The notes under the pieces: generated by a model
What the model was told of the DNA's origin: nothing
What the model saw: the letters and a program-made list of their open reading frames with translations, nothing else
The model's database searches: none
Shown: piece after piece, positions 15,273 through 22,133 of the stretch
How positions within the stretch are numbered: the stretch's first letter is position 1
How the letters are laid out: each line of letters opens with the position of its first letter
Made by a program: the position numbers and the translations under genes
Assembly (NCBI GenBank): GCA_022821685.1
Contig: JAJEDD010000020.1
Coordinates: 1-64,000, forward strand
Source of the DNA: Acidimicrobiia bacterium
Lineage (GTDB): Bacteria; Actinomycetota; Acidimicrobiia; Acidimicrobiales; Aldehydirespiratoraceae
Length of the DNA stretch: 64,000 nucleotides
Direction of reading: 5' to 3'

Positions 15273-16244
15273 TTGAAAGGCTTCGATCCCGAGTACACGT
15301 CGGTTCCCGACTACATCCTCAAATCGACGAGGCGCATCTGGGAACAGCGCGGCATGGCCCGGATCCACCAGTACTACTCCAGCGACAACATCGTGCGGAC
15401 CGCCATGGGACTGACCCGAGGCGTCGACGCCGTGATCGCCGCGACCAACGCCACGCTGCACCAGTTCCCCGACCGCCGGCTGCTCGGCGAGGACGTGATC
15501 TGGACCGGTGACGACGACGCCGGGTGCTACTACTCGTCGCACCGGATCGTGTCGCCCATGCACCACCGCGGCGACGGCATGTTCGGCCCGCCGTCGGGCA
15601 GGCGGGTCAAGGCCCGCACCATTGCCGACACCGTGCTGAGGGCCGAGCGCATCTGCGAGGAATGGCTGGTGCGAGATCACGGCGCCATCGTGCGCCAGCT
15701 CGGCCACGATGTCGGCGAGTTCGCAGCCCAGTCGATTGCGGCCGAGCACGAGCGAGGCCAGACCCCGTCGGTGTTCACGCCGGAGAGCGACGTCGCGGGC
15801 AGCTATGTCGCGCCGACGGAGACGTCGGAGCATGCGCTCATGTACGCCGACACGCTGGAGTCGATCTGGCGCAGCGACTGCCGGGTGGTGGACGCCAACT
15901 ACAACGAGGCGGTCGCGCTGGAGCTGCCGGGCGGCTTCGCCGAGAGCGGCCGGGCCGAGGCCACCCGGTTCTGGATGGGTCTGATCTCGGCGGTCCCCGA
16001 CGCCCGCTTCTCGGTGGACCATCTCATCGGCCGGGACGATCCCGGCCACCCGCGGCGCGTGGCGGCCCGTTGGAGCGTGCGGGGAACCCACGACGGCGCC
16101 GGCGCCTTCGGGGATCCGTCCGGCGCCCCCATCTACATCCTCGGCATCAGCCACGCCGAAGTGATCGACCAACAGATCGTCCGGGAGTGGATCCTGATCG
16201 ACGAGTTGGCCATTCATCGCCAGATCAGGCTGTTCAAGGGCTAG
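15273..16244 (+). CDS. Two-domain SnoaL/NTF2-fold protein, third paralog
   Basis: A 323-residue NTF2-like protein, more diverged than the other two. Recognisable elements are YYSSDNIVRTAMGLTRGVDA with HQFPDRRLLGEDVIWTGDD in the first half, and NYNEAVALELPGG, FWMGLISAVPDARFSVDHLI and VIDQQIVREWILIDELAI in the second. The TTG start at 15273 is supported by AAAGGA about 9 nt upstream and by the sequence beginning KGFDPEYTSVPDY. It closes the catabolic operon, meeting the MazF gene tail to tail 17 bp later. Three paralogs in one operon suggest a heteromeric enzyme or successive steps. Confidence 0.78.
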   Translation: MKGFDPEYTSVPDYILKSTRRIWEQRGMARIHQYYSSDNIVRTAMGLTRGVDAVIAATNATLHQFPDRRLLGEDVIWTGDDDAGCYYSSHRIVSPMHHRGDGMFGPPSGRRVKARTIADTVLRAERICEEWLVRDHGAIVRQLGHDVGEFAAQSIAAEHERGQTPSVFTPESDVAGSYVAPTETSEHALMYADTLESIWRSDCRVVDANYNEAVALELPGGFAESGRAEATRFWMGLISAVPDARFSVDHLIGRDDPGHPRRVAARWSVRGTHDGAGAFGDPSGAPIYILGISHAEVIDQQIVREWILIDELAIHRQIRLFKG

Positions 16245-16261
16245 CGGCGCAGTGGTCAGCC

Positions 16262-16600
16262 TCAGTGGGTTAGCAGCGTTTTGACGATTGAGGTGACTCG
16301 GAGGCTCGCATTGGAGTCGATCTGACCTAGGCGATGCACGAGGCGGCGGCGGTTGATCGATCGGATCAACTCGCACTGGGCGTAGCTGGTCTCGTCGAGA
16401 CCTGTCTCTTCGACCGGCTCGATCTCCACATGGAGCGACAGCCCCCGCCGCGTTGTCGTCAGCGGCACCACGATCACAAACGGAAAATCGGCGCCGAACG
16501 TGTCGGGCGGCCCGAGAACAAGGGCCGGACGAAGGGCAGCCGGCTCACCGGGGTATGGATCACCGAAGTCGGCCAGCCACAGATCGTCAACCGACGCCAT
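16262..16600 (-). CDS. mazF: MazF/PemK-family toxin
   Basis: A 112-residue predicted endoribonuclease toxin. Visible family features are DLWLADFGDPYPGEPAALRP (the conserved N-terminal strand with the RP motif), PFVIVVPLTTTRR, and SYAQCELIRSI followed by LGQIDS. The product would cleave mRNA when not bound by its antitoxin. It overlaps the antitoxin gene by 14 bp and is second in the pair. It ends 17 bp from the third SnoaL gene (convergent). Confidence 0.85.
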   Translation of the reverse strand: MASVDDLWLADFGDPYPGEPAALRPALVLGPPDTFGADFPFVIVVPLTTTRRGLSLHVEIEPVEETGLDETSYAQCELIRSINRRRLVHRLGQIDSNASLRVTSIVKTLLTH

Positions 16601-16823
16601 CGCTCACCGATGTGGCCTCGGCAGCGGCCAGATAGGACGCCCACGCTTCGGGATCGCTGCGCAACTCGGCGATCTCGGCCGCCACTCGTCGGGCGAACCG
16701 CTGGCGCCGGAGGGCCTCGACCGCGTCGCGCACCGTGTCGATGAGCGAGGCGCCTGCGACGTCGCTCAGCTCGACCAGCCGGGCATGGGTGTCTGTGTCG
16801 ATGCGAATCGTTGTGGTGGCCAT
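16587..16823 (-). CDS. mazE: Ribbon-helix-helix-type antitoxin for MazF
   Basis: A 78-residue protein starting TTTIRIDTDTHARLVELSDVAG, a ribbon-helix-helix DNA-binding start, followed by a helical acidic tail (AAEIAELRSDPEAWASYLAA) for toxin neutralisation. It is first in the operon and overlaps mazF. Its promoter faces that of the VapBC pair at 16934, so a ~110-bp intergenic region controls two toxin modules. Confidence 0.82.
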   Translation of the reverse strand: MATTTIRIDTDTHARLVELSDVAGASLIDTVRDAVEALRRQRFARRVAAEIAELRSDPEAWASYLAAAEATSVSDGVG

Positions 16824-16915
16824 AGAGGGAATCTATGTTTTATATGCGCACTTGTCTACATCCTGCTGAAGCAATTGCTGCTTGCCGAAGATGCGTTTGT
16901 CCGCCTAGGTGCCTA

Positions 16916-16935
16916 TATAGCTATAGTGGTACTAT
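16916..16935 (+). promoter_or_regulatory. Palindromic operator between two divergent TA modules
   Basis: TATAGCTATA (16916-16925) is a perfect palindrome, and ATAGT-GGT-ACTAT (16923-16935) is an inverted repeat that covers the vapB ATG at 16934. The region is AT-rich in a GC-rich context. It is likely bound by VapB or VapBC for autoregulation and may include the -10 box. Confidence 0.6.
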
Positions 16936-17176
16936 GGTGTTGAGCATCAAGAGCACGACCGCGGACCGACTGGCTCGCGAACTGGCGGAGATGACGGGCG
17001 AGTCGCTGACCGAGGCTGTAGTCGCGTCGCTAGAGACCCGCCTGGACCTAGAGCGCCGACGCAAGCGCAACCGGACATTGGACGACATAATCGAGCGATT
17101 TCGAGCGCTCCCCGTGCTCGACGAACGCAGCCCCGAGGACATCGTCGGGTACGACGAGCACGGTCTGCCGTCGTGA
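16934..17176 (+). CDS. vapB: VapB-family antitoxin
   Basis: An 80-residue antitoxin of the PSK-type transcription-factor family seen with actinobacterial VapC. It begins [20 protein letters not shown], the DNA-binding region, and has the tail [20 protein letters not shown] plus a toxin-binding terminus [14 protein letters not shown] 16934 is chosen because the operator palindrome overlaps it and the family starts at this point. The stop overlaps the vapC GTG (GTGA). Confidence 0.85.
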   Translation: MVLSIKSTTADRLARELAEMTGESLTEAVVASLETRLDLERRRKRNRTLDDIIERFRALPVLDERSPEDIVGYDEHGLPS

Positions 17177-17559
17177 ATGTGATCGACACTTCGGCGATAG
17201 TCGCAGTGCTCTTCGGCGAGCCCGGTCGCAAGGAGATCGAACGCAAGCTGCTCGAGTCGCCCTGCCTGATGTCGGCCGCGACCCGAGTGGAACTGGGGAT
17301 CGTAGTGGAGGCGCGGGCCGGTGCCGCCGGGGCCCAGCTGCTCGAAGAACTCCTGACCCGCATCGAAGTGCGGGTGGAGCAGGTGGACGCAGCCCTCGCA
17401 GACGAGGCGATGGTGTGCTGGCGCCGGTTCGGCAAAGGCAGGCACCCGGCCGGGCTCAACTACGGCGACACGTTCTCCTATGCGCTGGCCCGACGGTTGG
17501 GACTGCCGCTGCTGTTCGTGGGGGACGACTTCGCCCAGACCGACGTGCCCGCCGCCTGA
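17173..17559 (+). CDS. vapC: VapC-family PIN toxin
   Basis: A 128-residue PIN-domain RNase. It starts [17 protein letters not shown] with the first catalytic Asp. [17 protein letters not shown] supplies a Glu. [20 protein letters not shown] and GDDFAQTDV supply the remaining acidic residues, in the arrangement typical of mycobacterial VapC. The GTG start overlaps the antitoxin stop. It forms a complete, apparently intact module head to head with MazEF. Confidence 0.9.
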   Translation: MNVIDTSAIVAVLFGEPGRKEIERKLLESPCLMSAATRVELGIVVEARAGAAGAQLLEELLTRIEVRVEQVDAALADEAMVCWRRFGKGRHPAGLNYGDTFSYALARRLGLPLLFVGDDFAQTDVPAA

Positions 17560-17589
17560 TCGCCTCGGCCTCTACGGGGCGGAGTCGGG

Positions 17590-17895
17590 CTAGAAGTCGA
17601 AGCCGTTGGCCGCTACCGGGGTGGCCATGCCCATGTCGGGCGGGCCGTCGAGCAGGGCCATCATGGCCGGCATCGCAGCCTGCATGGCCTCGTTGCCGGC
17701 GTGCTGCTGGGCTGCCTCCATGCTCGACATGAGGGCGAAGAACCAGTAGGTGCCGTCGTCGCCCCGGTGGTAGGAGTACGACTCGACGCCGTCCACCGAC
17801 TGGCTGGCCGCGACCACGGCCCGCAGCGCCTCGTCCATTTCGGCGCCCCTGCCCTCCTTGCAGGAGAATTTGGCGAACACTGAGACCTTCGACAT
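17590..17895 (-). CDS. Antibiotic-biosynthesis-monooxygenase (ABM) fold protein
   Basis: A 101-residue dimeric alpha-beta barrel protein of the ABM/YgiN type. It opens SKVSVFAKFSCKEGRGAEMD, followed by ALRAVVAASQSVDGVESYSY and FFALMSSMEAAQQHAGNEAM. Such proteins act as cofactor-free quinol monooxygenases or stress-related small-molecule oxygenases; the substrate cannot be read. The frame is open to 18105, but ATG 17895 has AGGCGAGGAA just upstream. Convergent with vapC. Confidence 0.75.
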   Translation of the reverse strand: MSKVSVFAKFSCKEGRGAEMDEALRAVVAASQSVDGVESYSYHRGDDGTYWFFALMSSMEAAQQHAGNEAMQAAMPAMMALLDGPPDMGMATPVAANGFDF

Positions 17896-18010
17896 GTTCC
17901 TCGCCTTTCGCGTGGTGGGGGATGCGGTCGGGGCGGGTCCCGGGGCCGCTCGGGAGACGCTACCGGGATCCGGGGGCGCGTTGAGCCCGACAGGCCGATA
18001 GGAAGGCGCA

Positions 18011-18433
18011 ATGGATCTCTCAGAGGCAACCAGCTGGGCGGCTGAGCGAAAGCTCGGGGTGCTGATCACGATCCGAGCCGACGGCCGGCCCCAGTCCTCC
18101 GACATCGTCTACAGCGTCGACGGAGACGTGTTCACCGTCTCGGTCACTGCCGGCCGGGCCAAGACCGCCAACTTGAGGCGCGACCCTCGGGCGGTGCTGC
18201 ACATCTCCGACGAGCAGAACTGGTCGTACGTGTCTCTTGATGGCACCGTCGACCTGTCGCCGCCCACCACCACGCCGGGCGACGCCACCAGCGACGCGCT
18301 GGTCGACTACTACGAGCAGGTAGCGGGCGGACCGCACCCCGACTGGGACGAATACCGCCGGGCCATGATCGACGAAGGCCGGCTGGTGGCCCGGTTCACC
18401 CCGACCAGCGTGTCGGGCCAGATCCACCGCTAG
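18011..18433 (+). CDS. PPOX-class F420-dependent oxidoreductase
   Basis: A 140-residue split-barrel flavin/F420-binding protein. The start DLSEATSWAAERKLGVLITI followed by RADGRPQSSDIVY, the strand FTVSVTAGRAKTANLRRDPR, and VSLDGTVDLSP match the actinobacterial F420-dependent PPOX family. The likely role is reduction of an unknown substrate with F420H2. AGGAAGGCGCA precedes the ATG. The SDR gene begins 8 bp after the stop, so the two are probably co-transcribed. Confidence 0.88.
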   Translation: MDLSEATSWAAERKLGVLITIRADGRPQSSDIVYSVDGDVFTVSVTAGRAKTANLRRDPRAVLHISDEQNWSYVSLDGTVDLSPPTTTPGDATSDALVDYYEQVAGGPHPDWDEYRRAMIDEGRLVARFTPTSVSGQIHR

Positions 18434-18441
18434 CACCGGTC

Positions 18442-19227
18442 ATGGCTGCTGCGGCCGGCTCCGACCCCGACGTCTTCTCGCTCGACGGCAGGGCCGCCAT
18501 CGTCACCGGGGCCAGCGGCACCCTCGGCGAGCGCTACTGCCGGGTGCTGGCCAGTCGGGGGGCGACGGTGATCGCCGCGGCCCGCCGGCTGGACCGGCTT
18601 GAGGCGTTGGCGGGCGTGGTGCCGGGCGTGGTGCCGGTCGGCTGCGACGTGACTGACGATTTGCAGCTGCAGCGCCTGGTGGAGGCGGCGGCCGAGCACG
18701 GCGGTCCCGACATTGTGGTCAACAACGCGGGCGCCAGCGACGCGGTGGTCAGGGCCCACGAGCAGGATCCGGCGCAGTTCCGGCGGATGCTGGACATCAA
18801 CCTCACCGCCGCCTTCGTGCTGTCGGCGGCCTCGGCCCGCCGGATGATCGAGCACGGCACCGGTGGCAGCATCGTCAACGTGGCGTCGATGCTGGGGATC
18901 GTCGCCTCGGGCGGCAACCACCAGGCCGGATACGTGGCCTCCAAAGCCGGGCTGATCGGCCTCACCCGGGAACTGGCCAAGCAGTGGGCCCCCGACGGCA
19001 TCCGGGTCAACGCCATCGCTCCGGGCTACTTTCGCAGCGAGCTCACCGAGGCTATGTTCGCAGCCGACGACGCCCCCGGGCTGCGCCACATCCAGCGCAA
19101 CACCCTGATGAGGCGGGCCGGCGAGATCGACGAGTTCGACGGCGCCCTGCTGCTGCTGGCCTCCGACGCGGGCAGCTACATCACCGGCCAGACCATCGTC
19201 GTGGACGGCGGCTGGACCGCCCGCTGA
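18442..19227 (+). CDS. Short-chain dehydrogenase/reductase
   Basis: A 261-residue classical SDR. It has TGASGTLGERYCRVL (Rossmann), DIVVNNAGAS (NNAG), SIVNVASMLG with the catalytic Ser, GYVASKAG (YxxxK), and TGQTIVVDGGWT at the C-terminus. It resembles gluconate 5-dehydrogenase-like or 3-oxoacyl-reductase-like SDRs, but substrate specificity cannot be deduced. It is co-directional with the F420 PPOX gene 8 bp upstream. The dispersed repeat follows. Confidence 0.9.
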   Translation: MAAAAGSDPDVFSLDGRAAIVTGASGTLGERYCRVLASRGATVIAAARRLDRLEALAGVVPGVVPVGCDVTDDLQLQRLVEAAAEHGGPDIVVNNAGASDAVVRAHEQDPAQFRRMLDINLTAAFVLSAASARRMIEHGTGGSIVNVASMLGIVASGGNHQAGYVASKAGLIGLTRELAKQWAPDGIRVNAIAPGYFRSELTEAMFAADDAPGLRHIQRNTLMRRAGEIDEFDGALLLLASDAGSYITGQTIVVDGGWTAR

Positions 19228-19231
19228 TCCG

Positions 19232-19876
19232 ATGAGTCCAATGCCCCCAGTGTTTCGCGCCAGCCCAAGAGGCCGAGCGGGTAGGCGGGCGAAGCCGGCC
19301 CATACGGGCGAGGCCGTGGCCCGAGCGGCCCGTGAGCGCAGCGAACAAGAGCGGGAATGGCACCGCTGCGACGCGACAGGCTCTTGCCTACCCGCGTACG
19401 CTCTGGGTCTCCGGGCCGCAGTCCTGGTGCTGATCTTGCTTGCTGCGGCCTGCGGCGGCGATGAGCCGGCCCCGGCAACATCCGACACGGCCGAGACGGC
19501 CGGCATGGATGATGGCCACGACCACGACGGCGACGATGCCGACGCGCACGGGCACGACCATGATCACGGACCGGTGGGGGAGCCGACCCGGTACGACGCC
19601 GACGTGGCCGACGCCGTCCAGACCATCACAGTGGAAGCGGTCGATGGCGACCCGGTGGGCGGCGTGCAAAGGGTGGAGGTCGATCTCGGCTCAGTGGTGG
19701 CCCTGATAGTTGCCTCCGACACGGCCGAGGAGGTGCACGTTCACGGCTACGACATCCTGCGGGCCGTGTCCGCCGGCCATCCGGCTCATTTCGCCTTCAC
19801 CGCGGCGATCCCCGGCGTGTTCGAGGTGGAGTTCGAGGGCTCGGGCCACCTGCTCCTACAGCTGGAGATCTCCTGA
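19232..19876 (+). CDS. His-rich cupredoxin-like lipoprotein with repeat-encoded N-terminus
   Basis: The mature protein starts at a lipobox (LLAAAC, Cys 74 of the full frame), followed by a His/Asp-rich linker (HDHDGDDADAHGHDHDHG) and a ~90-residue beta domain ending HPAHFAFTAAIPGVFEVEFE and GHLLLQLEIS, similar to cupredoxins that bind copper. There is no ATG, GTG or TTG between the signal peptide and the dispersed repeat (19268-19385). The usable starts are ATG 19232 or a GTG at 19316 inside the repeat, so the N-terminus is encoded by repeat DNA ([16 protein letters not shown]). Function inferred: a surface metal-binding protein. Confidence 0.65.
   Translation: MSPMPPVFRASPRGRAGRRAKPAHTGEAVARAARERSEQEREWHRCDATGSCLPAYALGLRAAVLVLILLAAACGGDEPAPATSDTAETAGMDDGHDHDGDDADAHGHDHDHGPVGEPTRYDADVADAVQTITVEAVDGDPVGGVQRVEVDLGSVVALIVASDTAEEVHVHGYDILRAVSAGHPAHFAFTAAIPGVFEVEFEGSGHLLLQLEIS
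19268..19385 (-). repeat. Dispersed repeat, reverse orientation, within a reading frame
   Basis: Complement of the short-linker form: AGAGGCCGAGCGGGTAGGCG, GCCCATACGGGCGAGGCC, the inverted core, then CACCGCTGCGACGCGACAG. It lies between the SDR stop and the lipoprotein signal peptide and is open in the lipoprotein frame. Confidence 0.92.
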
Positions 19877-19919
19877 CCGGTACATACCCGGCCGAGCGCT
19901 GGCGAGCGGAGAGCAGTCG

Positions 19920-20324
19920 TCAGGCGGGGTCGGGCATCTCGGCGGTGCCGTAGCCGGAGTCGACGGTGCCCTCGGTGAAGAACGCCTCCCACATGACGCC
20001 GTCGGGATCGGCGACCCACGACTTGTGCTGGAGCTGGTAGCCGCACACCAGATCGTTCTGGTCGGCGCGGGCCATGCCGGCCGCGTCGATGTGGTCCCGC
20101 AGGTCCTCCAACTCGGGGTGCGACTCCACCTGGATGCCGTAGTGGGCCGAACCCGCCGCGCCCTCGCCGCGGGTGTCGAGCGAGAAGTTCACCCGCGGGT
20201 CCTCCAGCATCCACTTGGCGTAGTCGGGGCGCCGCAGGGTGGGCGCTGCGCCGAACAGGCGGGTGTAGAACTCGATCGACTCCTCAAGGTCGTAGACCTG
20301 CAGCCCAATATGCATCCGCCGCAT
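19920..20324 (-). CDS. VOC-family protein, ArsI/CadI-like
   Basis: A 134-residue vicinal-oxygen-chelate protein. Features are MHIGLQVYDLEESIEFYTRL, DYAKWMLEDPRVNFSL, HYGIQVES, and CGYQLQHKSWVADPDGVMWE, which closely follow the pattern of the ArsI/CadI metalloenzymes (C-As lyase and cadmium-induced proteins). The metal-ligand positions His and Glu are present. ArsI-type lyases carry a CC pair at the cysteine site; here only one Cys is seen (VCGY), so C-As lyase activity is doubtful. Its stop lies near the lipoprotein (convergent), and the PIN gene follows 2 bp upstream on the same strand. Confidence 0.8.
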   Translation of the reverse strand: MRRMHIGLQVYDLEESIEFYTRLFGAAPTLRRPDYAKWMLEDPRVNFSLDTRGEGAAGSAHYGIQVESHPELEDLRDHIDAAGMARADQNDLVCGYQLQHKSWVADPDGVMWEAFFTEGTVDSGYGTAEMPDPA

Positions 20325-20326
20325 GG

Positions 20327-20797
20327 TCAGCCGCCCAGTTCTCGGCCGCTGTCGTGAACATCAGCGGCGGCCAGAGTGCGGTCCGGGTGCGGCACCCCGA
20401 CTACCTCCAGATCGCTGATGGCCGAGAAGTCGCCGGGATTGGCGGTGTAGAGCGGAAGTCCGTTGGAGATGGCGGTAGCGGCGATCAATGCGTCGTAGGC
20501 CCGGGCGGCAGGCTTGCGGCCCGCGGCCCGCAACTCGGATGCAACTCTTCCGAAGGCTCGAGCGGCAGCCCCGTCGAAGGGGAGCGGATCGAAGTCGGCC
20601 TCGGCCTGCTGGAGATGCGCCTGGCGTCGAGCCCGCTCAGTCTCGTCGGATGTGGCCAGCGGCCCGACCGACAGCTCGGCCAGGGTGATGGCCGTGATCA
20701 TCGGCTCTGCGGGCAGCACGTCCTGTTCCGAGATTCGAGAGAGCAGGATCACGGTGCTGGTGTCGAGGATCCCCGGCCCCTGCGTCGCCGGACTCAC
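20327..20797 (-). CDS. PIN-domain toxin paired with Phd-type antitoxin
   Basis: A 156-residue PIN-domain RNase. GILDTSTVILLSRI gives the first Asp, ITLAELSVGPLA the Glu, and ARAYDALIAATAISNGLPLYT with NPGDFSAI the remaining acidic residues. This matches FitB/VapC-type toxins. It overlaps the antitoxin by 4 bp (ATGA). The C-terminal 25 residues (HPDRTLAAADVHDSGRELGG) extend beyond the PIN fold. Confidence 0.87.
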   Translation of the reverse strand: MSPATQGPGILDTSTVILLSRISEQDVLPAEPMITAITLAELSVGPLATSDETERARRQAHLQQAEADFDPLPFDGAAARAFGRVASELRAAGRKPAARAYDALIAATAISNGLPLYTANPGDFSAISDLEVVGVPHPDRTLAAADVHDSGRELGG

Positions 20798-21030
20798 AGC
20801 GAGGGGTCGACGATCTCGTCGATGTCTCGGCGCAGCCGGTCCTCGTTCACATGCGGGAGACGATGCCAGCGTTCGAGCAGGGTCGCGGGATCGGGCCCCC
20901 GACGGGGGAGGGGACGCAACTCGGCAACCGGACGCCCGGAGCGGGTCACCGTGAGCCTCTGGCCCATCGCCACTCGATCAATGACTGCGCCGCCGCGGTT
21001 GCGGAGCTCCCGAATGGTCACGGTCTCCAT
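20794..21030 (-). CDS. Phd/YefM-type antitoxin
   Basis: A 78-residue antitoxin starting METVTIRELRNRGGAVIDRV, followed by GQRLTVTRSGRPVAELRPL. This is the Phd/YefM DNA-binding fold, with an acidic C-terminal tail (DIDEIVDPSL) for toxin binding. It is first in its operon, 9 bp downstream of a perfect palindrome that probably is its operator. Confidence 0.9.
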   Translation of the reverse strand: METVTIRELRNRGGAVIDRVAMGQRLTVTRSGRPVAELRPLPRRGPDPATLLERWHRLPHVNEDRLRRDIDEIVDPSL

Positions 21031-21039
21031 GGCAGCAAT

Positions 21040-21055
21040 GTATCACGGGTGATAC
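21040..21055 (-). promoter_or_regulatory. Perfect 16-bp palindrome, Phd-type operator
   Basis: GTATCAC-GG-GTGATAC is a perfect inverted repeat 9 bp from the antitoxin ATG (21030, minus strand). Its distance suggests overlap with the promoter and a near-leaderless mRNA. Expected to be bound by the antitoxin or antitoxin-toxin complex. Confidence 0.75.
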
Positions 21056-21063
21056 ACAGGCGG

Positions 21064-22038
21064 TCAACACCCCTCGGGTTCGCCATATGCGTCGTCGATG
21101 TCGGATGCGAATTGTTGGGCTTGCTGGTTGTGCTCGGCTATGGCGCCGATGGTCTTGGCCTTGGCCGTGCCGCCCCGCAGCGCGGCCAGCGGATCGGTCT
21201 GGTCGCCCACATACCCGAGGGCGAAGGCGCCCTGGGTGTAGCCCATCATGCGCAACAGGTCGTCGTCGAGGGTTCTGGCAATCTCCGGCGGGCAGGCCAG
21301 ATACTGGTTCTCCTCCTGGCGCACCCAGCCCACCGCGTAGGTGATGTTCACGCCCCGGCGCACCCCGGCGCTGCGGCTGGCCTCGTTGCCGCGGTTGGCC
21401 CCGGCGCTGCGGTTGGCCCCGGCGCTGCGGTTGGCCCCGGCGCCGTGGAGCACCTTGCCGTCGTAGAACAGCACGCTGCCCCGGCCCATCTCGGCCTGGG
21501 CGCCGGACACGCCCCGGGCAGCCTCGTCGTCGAGGCCGGAGGTGCCGGGGAGAATCCAGGTGGCCCCGTTGTCGGCGGTGAAGTCGGTCAGCGCCCACAT
21601 GGTGTTGCACTGGACGTGGTAGTCCGCACCGAAGTCGAAGAAGTCGAAGGCCATCTCGTCGCGGTGAAGCTTCTGGGCGGTCTCGCCCGGTTCGACCGAG
21701 ATGATCTGGGTGAGGTGCAGTTGCACCGCGCTGGCATGGCCGAGGAAATGGCCGGCCACCCCGACGGCCAGCGGATGCATCACCAGCCGGCGGCTGGCGG
21801 GGCAGCGGGCCACCAGCGCCCCGGTGCGGCGGGTGAAGTGCCCGTCGTAGGCGTCGCGGCCCGCGGCCGACGCCTCGATGAAACCCATGGCCTCGGACTC
21901 GAGCCGGTCCAGGAGGGCTTGGTCGGCCACATCGTCCACGATGGCGTAGCCGAAGCGGCGCAGATGGTCGCTGACCTCAGCGGGCTCGACATCGGGGGCG
22001 AAGTGGTGCAGGCCCACGCCGGCATGGTAGGTCCGCAC
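21064..22038 (-). CDS. Phytanoyl-CoA dioxygenase (PhyH) family protein with expanded repeat
   Basis: A non-haem Fe(II)/2-oxoglutarate oxygenase of about 324 residues. The iron site is HRDEMAFDFFDF (HxD) with a distal His in VLHGAGANRS and the 2-oxoglutarate Arg in RRGVNITY. AVGWVRQEENQYL is also characteristic of bacterial PhyH proteins. Between the distal His and Arg, GANRSA repeats three times in a pure 18-bp array (21395-21448), with two further degenerate units. The substrate is unknown. The GTG at 22038 follows GGGGGCGG; an upstream GTG at 22098 gives 20 more residues of low quality. Confidence 0.85.
   Translation of the reverse strand: MRTYHAGVGLHHFAPDVEPAEVSDHLRRFGYAIVDDVADQALLDRLESEAMGFIEASAAGRDAYDGHFTRRTGALVARCPASRRLVMHPLAVGVAGHFLGHASAVQLHLTQIISVEPGETAQKLHRDEMAFDFFDFGADYHVQCNTMWALTDFTADNGATWILPGTSGLDDEAARGVSGAQAEMGRGSVLFYDGKVLHGAGANRSAGANRSAGANRGNEASRSAGVRRGVNITYAVGWVRQEENQYLACPPEIARTLDDDLLRMMGYTQGAFALGYVGDQTDPLAALRGGTAKAKTIGAIAEHNQQAQQFASDIDDAYGEPEGC
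21395..21448 (-). repeat. 18-bp coding microrepeat, three units
   Basis: TTGGCCCCGGCGCTGCGG occurs at 21395 and 21413 and, with two changes, at 21431. It encodes GANRSA in the PhyH protein, exactly at the loop after the catalytic His. Confidence 0.95.
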
Positions 22039-22133
22039 CGCCCCGCCGCCCCCATTCCGACGCTGCGGTCTCGCTGCGGTCTCTGGTCGCCTCGTCACTC
22101 GTTGGGTGGCGCTCGCCGTCTAGCCTCGCTGGT

